DNA of 64,000 bases from contig JAURVB010014150.1 in the NCBI GenBank assembly GCA_033002965.1, positions 1 to 64,000 on the forward strand, read 5' to 3'. A program made the position numbers and the translations under genes. This DNA is from Piper betle (Eukaryota > Streptophyta > Magnoliopsida > Piperales > Piperaceae). Below, piece after piece: positions 11,628 through 23,149 of the stretch (positions are counted from its first letter, which is position 1; every line of letters begins with the position of its first letter). The notes under the pieces were generated by a model. The model saw only the letters and a program-made list of their open reading frames with translations. It did no database searches and had not been told where the DNA came from.

Positions 11628-14600
11628 TCAGAAAATGTACTCTGGTAATTCAAGAGGAACTCGTGCAACTTGCACATCAAATGGACTCCCTTTAGGGCTT
11701 GACAACCTGAAAATCAGGAAGAAGAAACCAAGCTCACCATCTATAGTCTAAACAAGCTATAAAAATAAATCCTCTGATCTTATTCCCTCATTCGTTGAGA
11801 AAGAAATGCTAAAAAGCTATGAGATGACAAAGGGAAAAAAGAAACAGGCACAGGCAAAAGAAAAATAATGACGTGAAGGAAGGATAGGTGCAAGAGTTTA
11901 TAATGCTGGTCATAGTGGTGCCCTACAACCTTCCCGGCTCAGAATTCATGGCACATACTAAGCTCTAGCTGAACTGTAAGGCCCACTATTTTAGGTTTCA
12001 AATGGGGATGAGCCCTGGAGTTTGCTTGACTGAGCTCAAAATTTGGCTTGATTATAAAACTTAAGTCTGTATTCTAGAAGCAAGTCATACCTTGAAGAAC
12101 CCTCTTTCACCGAGTTATTATTGATCATGTGCCAGCAGAAAGCTTATCCATCATCATTATTATCTACCTTCACAACAATTGGGACTCGGGAGGCATTCTT
12201 ACTGATTGCATGCATGTTCATGGTTGATCTTTTTTATTAAAAGTACAATCATTAAATAATGCCATGAGAGAAAAAACTTAGTTTCCGTTATGACCACATC
12301 ATGTATGACAATAGTAAAGAAAAATCAATCAAAAAATTAATCTGCAACATTGCATGCAAAAAGATGAATAGGTGCTCTAAAAAAATACAAAAGCCAGCAC
12401 AAATGATATTAGGTGTTAAGGTCATGCAAGATACCTGCCAGGGACAAAGGTGAGTGAACCTTCAATAGACCCTGGAGAGCATGGTAATGGAGTACAACTT
12501 TCATAAACAAACTCTTTTTCATCAGGATGTAGAACTGGATACTGGACAAAACCAAAAAAGATCATTGCTAGAAAATTCACAACAAATGTATGCTTCTAGC
12601 AGAGATAGAGAAACATGCTACCATTTTTCACCTCTATTTTATTTGTTATGTACACAACTGGATGCACATTGCAAACAGGTGAACTTATAAAAAATAAAAA
12701 GAACAAAAAGGAAATAAAAATCATCACGGCAGTACAAGATAAATCACCACAAGCAAATGACTAAAATCATGAAACTAAGCTACAACAATCTTCTGGAGAG
12801 AAGGGCACATCTGACGTAAAGTTCAATTCTTTGATCTTGTTGTCTTGCATTCTTGGAAGACAATATCACCTAAATCTCAGGCATACTTTTCTGCGACAAG
12901 GTTTTTCCAAGAACCTTAGAAAAGATGATGCAATCTCAATCTAGAGAGATTTCAAGAAAAAACTAAAATCTACCAAACTGCAAACTATGGTCAGATGTGA
13001 TTCCAAAACACTTGTTTCACCAGCATAATTATTTTACACAATAGAATTATCGTCATACAAATTATTCCGCAAAATTATTAGCAAATATAGACATATTTCT
13101 TTAGATCTCAAAGTGGATGTATATGACAAGTGCCTTGATAATTGAAATGGCAAACCTGAAAGTTATTTGCAAATGCAGAAACATGTTTAGTATACATAGA
13201 CAAATAGGAACAAGGCCATATGATCTCCAACACACCACAAAATGATGATAATTGAGATCTTACCAACCCAATGACACCTTCCCCACTAAAATCAGCCACC
13301 ACAGTATCCTTAGCCCGAATAATCCAGTGGCGAGAAGAGAGCTGGCAACAATCAAAATGAAAGCCATCCAAAGAATAAACCTGTGGTAGGAGGCACATAC
13401 GAATTGAATAGGCATAGTAATGCTTGTCCTTGTCATTGCGAAGATCACTTATTTCAGGAACAAACACGGCAGAAGCACGGACCTTAAAAAACAAAGATAG
13501 AAACAATGAAATCAAACAGCTAAAGGCAGTTGCTGTGGATACAAGATAGAAGTTATCCTAAAAGCTCAAACTTTTAAGAGAACATTTCCAATAATTTTAT
13601 AAACACGCAGAGTATAGCATATTCACTGGGTTAATCATGAAAATCACCCTATAATTTGCATGTAGAGTATAACATTGGATTAATTTAAAATAAAAGTAGT
13701 ATATAACAAATTTGCATGTGTTCAACTTGCCAAATTCCAAGAACTCCTAAAACTAGATAAAATTTTCATTGGTCAAAGGACAAACTTGCCATAGCCAACA
13801 CTAAAGGTGCAACAGAACCATAATGTCTAAATAAAATTGATGTTAAATGGAGTCAAAATACGATGAATACAACATTTTACAAGTCCAACAATTCAAACCT
13901 GAACACAGTTTGTCACTGCTGTTGAACAGAGGGGCTCCACTTCTGGAAACAAGCTGATTGATCGATTTTCTTCTTTAGAACAAACTTGAATAATTCCATT
14001 TTGTAGTCTTCTTCCATGTTCTTCTAACCATAGCAACATGCCATCTTGCTGTTGGCAATCATTCATACTTTGTCCAGGTATTACCAATGCATCTGGTACA
14101 CATGGGAGCATTTCTCCATCAACAGTCAAATTTTGGGTGCCAACATAAAGCTGGCTGTCACCACAGTTAAGGTAAAACCATTTGTTGCCGTATGGACAAG
14201 CAGCAACTGGCATATATTTGGAGAACTTTGAAGAACGGATGTGTTTTCTGAAAACCTTAGCTTTCCTGATTATTAGCTGCAAAGGTAATAAGTAAACATT
14301 GGCTATTTGCGTGTAAAAGGAGTAGCCACCTATTACTCCCAAGGTGCCACTATGATACGTCTTCTCAAAGTCCGGTTTTGGAAGTTGCTGTCCATCACAA
14401 AATCGATACAAGAGTCGTGTCGTACGCGGTAATTTCAACCCTAGCTTGACTTCAAGCTCATTTAGTTCAGCTTCAGATGCACCATCTAATAGAGTTGCTG
14501 CAGCCTCTGGAAAATTTTCTGCAAGCCATGTTTTTATCACAATCCAACACTGTTTAACTCTTTTGACAAGGGACGGCGGATACATAGCAAAGGACTCTCT

Positions 14601-15836
14601 CCAAATCCTGTATGCATCCTGGAATATGTAATAAGATGCATTATTAGAAGAAATAACTAGATTCTATCCTAAGGTGGCAGCTTCTTATTGATAATACTTT
14701 GTGCAAGCGACTAAAGACAAGCTGTTAATTCCTCAATGGTGTCACTTTATCATATTAATGAGAGTAAAAACAAAATAATAGCAACCAGAAACCATGTAAC
14801 CACCCACATCTATAAACATCCTAGCTTACCGCCACAATCCAATAGTTCGAATCAGGATAACTGGAGCTCTGTCTAAACCCAAATGATCAAGGTTGGGCGA
14901 GAGCCTAGAGATCCCTATTATGCCACCTCCCTCGATTGTAGAAAAAATCAATCCTCAGATGATACATCTTCATCCCAATCATTATTACTAACGTCCATTA
15001 ATCTCCCAGCGTTTGCCACAGCAAGTTAATCTTCCACACCTTGATAAAGCAGGGGTTGGTATCAAGAATAGCATTCCACCAAGCTAACTATTGTGCATGT
15101 CTGCAGCTACGTCATTCAATCCACATCCACCCAAATTCACAAGTTCTGTATCAAATTCAAGACGAAAAAAATGCAAGAAAAAGAATCGATCTTCTGTCAT
15201 AATGTACAAGCAATTGAGTTCAATCCCAAAGTCCAACCACTTTCCAAGTTTCCAACTAGAACAAGAAACATGTAACCATCAAACAACTTCCAAGCTAATA
15301 TTAATGAGCATGTCTGCAACTACATCATTCAATACACATCCACCCAAATTCACAAGTTCTGAATCGAATTAAAGACGAAAAAAGAGAGAAAGAAAAGAAT
15401 CGATCTTTTGTCACAATGTACAAGAAGCAATCGAGTTCAACCCCAAATCCCAACCAATTTCCTAACTAGAACAAGAAATATGTGACCTCCAAACAACTTC
15501 AAAGCCGATATGAATGTGCATGTCTGCAGCAACGTCATTCAATCCACATCCACCCAAATTCACAAGTTCTGAATCAAATCCATCACGGAGAAAAAGAGAA
15601 AGAAAAGGATCGATCTTTGTCAATACCTTGAAGGAAGGAGTGGGGCGGCCCGCGGGATCCTCCATGGCTGCGAGGCCGAAGTCGCGGAGGCAGAACTGGC
15701 GCCAGAGGCCGTCGGCAGAGGCCCAATCCCTGAACCGGCGGCTGACGCAAGCGGCGGTGGCGGCTCCGGGGGAATCCAATCGGGAAATGACGTCATGGAG
15801 GACGAGGTCGCCGAGATCCTCCACCGTCGTCTCCAT
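11628..15836 (-). CDS. SKIP16: SKIP16-like F-box protein, copy B (SUKH and ApaG domains)
   Basis: Five exons join in frame with GT-AG introns: 15627-15836, 13899-14618, 13264-13482, 12435-12541 and 11628-11706, giving 1335 nt or 444 aa. Arabidopsis SKIP16, an F-box protein that binds SKP1-like proteins in SCF ubiquitin ligases, is of similar size (established). Residues about 8-50 are the F-box (LVLHDVISRLDSPGAA, CVSRRFRDWASADGLW). Residues about 90-270 are SMI1/KNR4 (SUKH)-like (ASEAELNELEVKLGLKLP, GVIGGYSFY, VAACPYGNKWFYLNCG). From about 311 is an ApaG (DUF525) domain with YAYSIRMCLLP, the GEGVIG glycine motif and HPDEKEFVYESCTPLP. The ApaG domain runs to the C-terminus, ending ELPEYIF. Introns 1-3 are phase 0; the fourth splits an Arg codon. 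Exon 1 is GC-rich and the others AT-rich. The ligand of the two C-terminal domains is not known to me. Confidence 0.95.
15091..15626. repeat. ~212-bp tandem repeat in intron 1 of SKIP16 copy B
   Basis: Three units begin near 15095, 15305 and 15515. Each starts with a version of CATGTCTGCAGCTACGTCAT, continues through CCACATCCACCCAAATTCAC, then a GAATCGATCTT stretch. The third unit merges into the exon 1 donor at 15626. The first two units have GTACAAG-like sequence where the third has the real donor. The core is homologous to the array in copy A. Confidence 0.85.
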
Positions 15837-15884
15837 TCTCCACTCCCCAAAAAAAGAAGAGGGTTCTTCGCAGTTCGTAGGGTC

Positions 15885-16440
15885 GAACTCGACCCAACCC
15901 GTTAATTAATTCGGCTCAAATCAATTCGAGTATTATTTATTTTAAATTCGGATTGTTTGACCTTCGAGTGGATTCGGATATTTAATATTTTCGAATTCGA
16001 TTCATATTTGGTTCCTTTATATTCGACTTGAATTAATTTCTTATAAGATTTAAGTTTGAGATTTTTGACTATATAATATATTAAAAAATATTCAAATTGA
16101 AAATAGGTTTAGGGTGATTTGATCGATGCCCGATTCATATATACGTTATATTTGATAAATTTATATTTTAAAAAATTTAAAATCATTTTTTTAAATATTC
16201 TTCTCTAATATACATTAAATTTTATATTATTTATATTATTCTTTTTTTCAATCAGGTTGGATTTGGATCAGATATCAGTTTGACAAATTTAGATCGAATG
16301 AAAAAATAGTAAATAAAATCAATATAATCTTTGAATTCAGATTAAGATATTTGAATTCAAATGAGATACAAATATACATATATTCAATCTATATTTTATT
16401 TGAACCCCAATTCTAACAGAATCATAATCAGCTGGAAAAT
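15885..16440. repeat. Dispersed AT-rich repeat with GGATC/GAATTCG motifs
   Basis: Begins about 45 bp upstream of the SKIP16 copy B start codon. It contains repeated short motifs such as GAATTCGATTC, GGATTTGGATCAGAT and TTGAATTCAGATTAAG. Similar wording recurs at 63600-64000, so it looks like two members of a dispersed repeat family. No ORF, terminal repeat or target duplication was recognised. It occupies what should be the SKIP16 promoter. Confidence 0.45.
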
Positions 16441-18600
16441 CTTAAAGCCAAATAACTCAATAAAAAAATAAATGTATGAGTAATAACACTCATTTATTAC
16501 TGAAATTTTGATATTATCATTAAAAATATTTAATGAGTGATAATTTGCATTTAGCTGATTGTGTCTTATAGCTAGCTATTTTCCAACGAATTAGCACTCA
16601 TTTATTAATAATTTTCCCTTGCCAACTTACATTAGGATTTTATTTACAAAATTAGGCATAATTTTGCCTATAAAAATAATGTAATCATGCATTAAAAATT
16701 TAAATCTATATATTATATTTATTTGAAATTTTATTATGCCATATTTTTCCTTATTTTAGCTAATTGCTTCAAGGAAATCTATTATACACATCTAAAATCT
16801 TGTTTTCTATTTTAAATATTGTACTCCAAGACGTGCAAGCACAAATTAGGCTTGCATGGTGTGACTTCGAATCAAACTTATCTCAAGTCAAATATTGAAC
16901 TAGGTGGAGCTAAAATGAAATAGGTCAAGCCCTTATCGGAGGCCATATTGTTGCATAAATCTTATCTTCTAGATCACCCTTGAGAGTAGAGCCCTAAGAT
17001 TATTGGGACACTTAATTTGGGGGGTTGAATTTGGTCTTGGATATATAAAGAGATTTTTTCAAAAAATAAAGGCCAAAGCAATGAACAATCAGTATTTAAG
17101 TGAATATATTGAATGTGCAAATATTTGTTACAACAAATAATAGATAGTCAAAATACAGCACATATCATATACACAAAAAACAATTTAATATAAAAGCCAA
17201 AAAATACAATCATAACAATTTAACACAAATCAAGCACAAACATACAATCAAAACAATTTAACAATTTTATTTATTTTTAATTTTAAAATATAGTATACGC
17301 CAGTTTGACCCAATTGAGCCAAATACATCCCTTACCACCTAAAAATTTGATAAGGTCACAATTACCGTATTTAAAACTATAATTCATTGTATAAAATTTT
17401 GGGTAACATTGATTTATTATTACACTGATCTATTGATCTGCGTGGAGAAGGATAGAATCTTTTGCATGGAACCAACCAAAACCAAGAAAAAAATAAAATG
17501 TTTATTACAAAAGAAAATGAAAAATGAAAATGTTAAATGAAACTATTAATATTCTTTGCTAATTGTATTTGTATACCAAGCAACATATCAAAAAACAAAG
17601 AAAGACAAAGATTACTGTTACAAGCAAAAGAAACAGAAACCTAATATGCTGTGTTAAGAGTTTCAGATTTTTTGTTTCAAAGCAAGCTTCTCATTTATTA
17701 AAGCCTTTTGGGTTTGGACTTTCTTGTTGGGCCTCCTCCTTCACACACCCATACAAGTGATATAACCTTGTTCCTTTGGGGCTTGCTCCAAGATTGTCAA
17801 TGTTAACTTGAAAGGAGTTATTCTTATTCTTATATATAATAAAAGACAGGGCCATACATATTTGCTTATCCTACACAGACAATGCAAAAATTTATTTTGA
17901 GGGATATATTTAAAAAACCAAATGACTTAGATTTTATTTTCTCATAATTCATAATCTAAGCTTGAAGAAAAGGTAATAGAAGGGTCATATGGACTAAGTG
18001 CTTGAGACTGATAAAACATTTAACCATGACAATGTATAAATATTAATTTTCAAGCAAGAGTTTGATTTTTACCAAGTAGAAAAAATTCAAAGCAGTCACA
18101 AATTACCATTTTTTCTTCTCTGCTACTGCAACTTTTAACAAACTATTAAATGGTCTGAAAAAAGTAATTATTAAATGTGTAAGATATTATTATTAGTTAA
18201 CTCACTCGTTAGTCAAAGATTACATTAACCATTCATGAAAGGTCACTAGCCAAAAAGTGTTTTCATTTATTTACTAATTGCCACTTGTTCACCTCAATGG
18301 TTGAAATAAGACACCGGATTCTGTGCTTTCGTCTTGACATTCTGAAGAATTGATAGTTCTGACAATCCTCAAGTTTAATTTGTGAAATATAATGATTTTT
18401 AAGTGAATTTGTTTTGACCCAAGAAAATTTATGGACTGTGTTATAAATAGAAATTAGTAATGAACAAAACGAGAGAGGAAGGACAAAATGCATCTTTAGC
18501 AAAAATACTCGATGACCATAATTTTTTTATGCCAATTACAATTACAAGTGATATAGACAACCACCCAATATGAAGAGTTCTCTTTTATACTTCAACTTGT
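16441..18600. other. AT-rich intergenic spacer, no gene recognised
   Basis: Very AT-rich sequence with only short ORFs on either strand, none resembling a known protein. There are direct and palindromic AT runs but no clear transposon end. The last part (about 18600-18878) is the likely 3' UTR side of the XTH gene. Confidence 0.5.
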
Positions 18601-18878
18601 GAAAGAAATATCTGTCTGTCATATTCATCTTATTCTCCTCAACACTCAAATAACAATACAAGCCAAATATTAATAGACAACAGATATATTATATATCTGT
18701 ACACCAACAACAGCTTCACAACAAAAATAAAAACAAAGAACATCACTTTAGATGCCCTATCTCACCATTGGGAGATGTTGTTGGTCAATTGGAGGGATCC
18801 CTTAACACTCCACACAAAGACTAAAGCATCAAATTACTTGTAACATAACCTCATCATCCCAAATATTGCTCTTCACCT

Positions 18879-21490
18879 CTAACACTCTGGAGTCTGGGAA
18901 TGGTCCCTCTTGGGGTCGCTGCAGTAGTTGTACACCAGGTAGTACCTCTGTGCCCACCTCATTGCCTGCATTTGCTGGTGGGAGAGGCCCCCGGCGGACG
19001 GTGAGGCGGAGACCGGCCGGCAGTTGACGGGAGAATAGGCGGTGCAGCCAAGCGCGACAAAATTCGCATACTGCGCGACAAATGGCTGGTACCTGTAGTC
19101 AGCCTTGTACTTGCCATCCTCAGTGGCCCAAGAGGAGGCATCCCATATGGAGCCATAGAGCCACATTGGTCTCAAGGGGAAGGTTGCATCACTCTTCCTT
19201 GGATATCTTCTTATGGGCACATCATCCACAAAGAATCTGTCCATGCCCCATAGAAAATAGTGTTTGATAAGCAAACAAAATAGTTTTGTAACTTAGGCGA
19301 GGTAGAGTTATCACTATGGTACTTGTCACATGGATATTTGGATCTGTTCTCCTTCAATACCAAACGGAGAATATCAGTATTGGTTAATGTCAATAAATGG
19401 GCTCCCTGCCACAATGGTTGGTAGCTTGTTTCATCTTTAGTTTACACCTCTTGGCCTTTGGGTGTGTTTATATGATTTAGCATCATGATCACTTTACTTC
19501 TCATTCACTCCCCTATGTGAAATTCCTTTATTTTTTATAGTAATAGATAATTTATAAAATGATCTAAGATGATTATTAATATTATTTACAATTAAAGGAA
19601 AATCAAAGAGTACTAGACAATTGCTTCTTTTCCTATATTGCTCGTCACAATATTTTAATACTAATTATACATCGATACATCTAATCGCTGGCCTTAATAA
19701 TATATTACTTATATTAGTACATTGATGCACAGATAAATCCAACCGAATAAGAATAAATTTTGGGGCGAAGTCATAATATTTTATATGATATCTCCTAGCT
19801 GTAAATAACAACTATCTTTCCCTCATTTCGTTAATTCTCTATCGTAATTTTTCCTTTTCTTTTTACCATGTAAAAAATTCATTCATGAAAAATCAGATAA
19901 TAAAAAAATAGTTGAAAGTCAGTGTTACATCATCATCAATTATTCACACTTACTAGAGGTCCGTAGCATGATTTTTTTAGCACCAAGTACGTGGAATTAT
20001 TATTTACAAAATCTAATGACATTTTCATGCATAAACAAGATGACAAAGATTGTTATTAGATGTCTTTCTAGACATAAATCTCCAAACATGAGTGAATAAG
20101 ATGCCATTAGTATCAGTCAGTCACTTAAAAGTTTGATTAGTCATTTTTTGTATTTTTAGAAAATATAATAGCTAGAACTAGCTAGAAGTGTTTTTCATAG
20201 AAATTAAATTGTTTTTCACCAACTTGTTGGCTGCCCATCTCAAGAATTCTTAAAATATGTCGGATTCTATATGGTCCAAAGACAGTGAACGCGGCATTGC
20301 AACTGTTCAACATGAGAAGAATACTCTTGGCTTCCTCTTCCCATTATTGAAGGGGGGTCCACTTTTCCACAAGGCCAAGGTGTCTCCTCCTTGCAACTCT
20401 TGTGATAAGCCATTAGCCATCTTTGCCCAATACCATGAAATATCAAAAATATGATCCTAGCCCTCTATCAGAAAATACCCACATCTTATATATGTCAAAT
20501 ATCATGGCTAACTAGAGTAGGGTGAAAGAAAAGGAACCTAAATAGTAAACAGTGCTTCTTACTGCTACAGGTCTGAGAAAAACTAAACCATGAATGCATG
20601 TCAAGATCATATATTTCCTCAATTTATATCATAAAGTCACTTTTTTTTCTTTTACTTTCGAGGAGCAGTATATGAGACATAGTGGTAGTGATATTCTATT
20701 GAAAATATCTCAAACACAGAAACGAAGAAAGAGTGAAGAGAAATGCCAAGCAGATACTTACATGATATCCCTTGGGCTCCAATAGATGGCATACTTGTGG
20801 AAGTCTGCAGTGGGATCAAACCAGAGGTGGAACTTCATCTCCCTCCCTATGACCCTCCCATCACCACTCCCTCTTACATACACATTAGTCTGCAGAGTGT
20901 AAGGCTTGCCAAAGGTTGTGCCCAGGAACTCAATGTCCACTTCATCATGGTACCCTGGATGGGCCTCACTGTTTGATAGCTGCAAAACAATGGTGGGTTA
21001 TCTCAACAACCCAAAAAAAAAAAGCATGACAAATGTGTTCTAAAGTAGTGTTGGCATGTCCAAGTCAATGCTCTCACATAGAAGGATGTAATCACTCCTG
21101 CAGTGTAACCAGGTTGGAGCTTAATTGATGCCCCAAAGTAGCCCGATCGGAACGGTGTAACCGACTTGAATCCACTTCCTGATCAGCATCAAAGATGATC
21201 AGAAAGGCAGATTAGTAAGACTTGATCAATATGCATGAATGTGAGCTTCAATGGAGTTATGCAAATGAGTAGTTCATGTGAAGGAATTAACACATACCTG
21301 TGGCCTGGTCTAGCCAAATTTTCAATTGATTTTGTGAAACACTTTGATGTTGGGGGCCCCAAAGGTTTTGGAAGCCTTGGTAGAAGCTCATTGTCCTAAA
21401 CCTGGAGCTGGGATAGAAACCAGGAGAAGGAGGATATTCAGCTTTGATTGAAGGAATGAAGATCAAGAGGAGGAGGGAGAGGAGAGCCAT
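18879..21490 (-). CDS. Xyloglucan endotransglucosylase/hydrolase, XTH31/32-type
   Basis: Four exons (21298-21490, 21078-21178, 20762-20979, 18879-19236) join in frame to 870 nt, 289 aa, with GT-AG introns. The enzyme cuts and rejoins, or hydrolyses, xyloglucan in the cell wall (GH16). Residues 1-17 are a secretion signal ([17 protein letters not shown]). The active site [10 protein letters not shown] is at 109-118, with E111 expected as nucleophile and E115 as acid/base (family knowledge). The N-glycosylation site that follows it in most group I/II enzymes is replaced by TTFGKPY, as in group III-A members such as XTH31 and XTH32. The C-terminal XET domain has [11 protein letters not shown] and ends [17 protein letters not shown] with its conserved cysteines. 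Group III-A enzymes often act as hydrolases; whether this one does is inference. The gene appears intact. Confidence 0.95.
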
Positions 21491-21591
21491 GATAGGTAAG
21501 AGAGGGAAGGGAGGAGTAGAATGATTGTCTGCTGCTTAAATGCTGATAGGGGGAAGGCAGGGGAGTGTGAGCAAGGATTGGCAGTACAGTT

Positions 21592-21602
21592 AATATAAAT
21601 AA
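21592..21602 (-). promoter_or_regulatory. Possible TATA box of the XTH gene
   Basis: On the minus strand the AT run TTATTTATATTAA lies about 105 bp upstream of the XTH start codon, in an otherwise mixed-composition 5' region. Position and composition suit a plant TATA box; there is no other evidence. Confidence 0.4.
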
Positions 21603-21689
21603 GCAGATTGAGGTGGTCCACCTCATAGGAAAGTTCTGTGTTCTAAATAGAAATATTTTTGTGTAAGGGAAAAGATTATTTATACGAAT

Positions 21690-21888
21690 GATTATGAAAT
21701 GGACACAAAGTTATTTGTAAATATTTTTGTCACCGATACGCGTTGTGATAAAACCCCGAGACAAATTCATATTTTTGGTAGGGTATGTGCTGTGACAAAA
21801 TCCCGTGACCTTAAATTTATCACAAAAACCAATGTACTTATCACGCAATTGCCTGTGATTGGCAAATGCCCATTTTTCAGCTAGTGTT
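21690..21888 (-). mobile_element. Possible CACTA-type transposon end
   Basis: On the minus strand from 21887 the sequence begins CACTAGCTGAAAAATGGGC and continues with repeated GTGATAA/TCACGG-like short motifs. This resembles the CACTA terminus and sub-terminal repeats of plant CACTA elements. I could not find the partner end or a 3-bp target duplication, so it may be a solitary relic. Confidence 0.3.
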
Positions 21889-22289
21889 ACAGTCCTAACT
21901 ACATGAAGGGCATTCGTCCTGATTGCTGTTTCCGACACCGTAAAGGATTGGAGAGGGGGCCTTACACGTACATACCCTCAGACCAGTTTTACAAAGAGAT
22001 AATCACTATTTTTTCTGGTCGTCATGACAAAGAAACAAACTTGCCAATTGTATCATAATTTAGGGAGACGTAACTAGACATTAATAAAAAGGTAGGAAAT
22101 AAAAAATCCGTTACCCTAAATTGTTGCCAATTTTGGCATTATAATTCAAACCATTAATCTTGATCATATATAGTCAATTAAATACTAATTAATGCATTAC
22201 TATTAAGTTGTGATGAGAAAATTGAGGAGGGATGGGGGAGAGGAAGATGAGGGCCTTCTCTGAAAGAGGTGGTGAATGGTGATGGCATT

Positions 22290-23146
22290 ATAATGCAGAA
22301 ATCGGCCGATTCCGTGCGGAATCGGCCGATTTAAATCGGATCGGCGTCGCGCCGATCCGATTTCGGGGCCGAATCGGGCGGCCCCGAATCGGCCCCGGAA
22401 TCGGCCGATTTAAATCGGAATCGGTTTTTTAGGAAATTACCAAAATACCCTAGGTATGATTTTTATTAAATTATTTAAGCATGGGTAAAATGGTAATTTG
22501 GATTTTAAAAACCTAAAATCAAACCCGCTCCCCCGACACCGCCGCCGCTCGTCCGCCCGCCGCCGCCCGGTTTCCGCCTCCGCCGTGCGGCCCCGACTCC
22601 GCGCTCGCCGCCGACCGGGCTGCCGACCTCGCCGCCGACCTCGCAACGTCGCCGCCCACCCGTGGCCGGACCGAATCGGGCACGCACGAATCGCCGCCGA
22701 CTCCGCCGCCGGCTCCGGGCCGCCGACGGTTCGTCCGGCCGGGCTGCCGACATCCTCCGACATCGCCGCCGCGAGACTCGCCGCCGACCGGGCCGCCAGT
22801 GGCGGCGGGGGGGTAAAAATCGCACGGTGGCATTCTTGTAATTAAAAGTTGACTCGAGTCTAACTCGAGTCAAAAATAATAATTAATTCGAAATAATTTA
22901 AAAAAATCTTAAAAAATATTTAAAAATATCAAAAACTATAATACACAGAATAATATCAAAATAACATCAATACTTAATTTTAATATATTTATATTATAAA
23001 TTGTCAAATTATTATATATAACTGATTAAATTAATTTGGACCGATTCAACTGAACCGATTCCTGGCCGATTCAGACCGATTCCGATTCCGATTCCGATTC
23101 CGATTCACTGAAAAACCGATTCCGATTCCGATTCCGATTTATGCAA
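22290..23146 (-). repeat. GC-rich snap-back repeat element, member 1
   Basis: One end (22299-22430) is a run of perfect hairpins built from AATCGGCCGATT-like words. The other end (about 23040-23146) is GATTCC/CCGATT tandem repeats followed by TGCAACCATGG. In between lie a CG-rich tract (22525-22815) and an AT-rich tract. The minus-strand end (CATGGTTGCATAAATCGG) matches the start of 61334-61750, which identifies a family. A central segment (about 22840-22905, TGACTCGAGT and neighbours) also matches the LTR family of this window. No coding sequence was recognised; the CG-rich ORFs are compositional. Class unknown. Confidence 0.7.
22299..22363. repeat. Two adjacent perfect hairpins
   Basis: Hairpin 1 has arms 22299-22314 and 22317-22332, a 16-bp perfect stem with a 2-nt loop. 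Hairpin 2 has arms 22333-22346 and 22350-22363, a 14-bp perfect stem with a 3-nt loop. They touch with no spacer. A shorter CGGGGCC/GGCCCCG inverted repeat follows at about 22364-22386. Confidence 0.95.
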
Positions 23147-23149
23147 CCA

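Noticed and set aside
18263..18502. 79-codon minus-strand ORF downstream of the XTH gene
   Set aside because: AT-rich, no domain, no context; likely chance.
20257..20454. 65-codon ORF in intron 3 of the XTH gene
   Set aside because: No recognisable domain on either strand, and the intron is needed for an in-frame XTH.
22437..22873. Overlapping Arg/Ala/Pro-rich ORFs of 104-122 codons on both strands
   Set aside because: They lie in a CG-rich tract with few AT-rich stop codons, overlap in several frames and show no domain. They are compositional.
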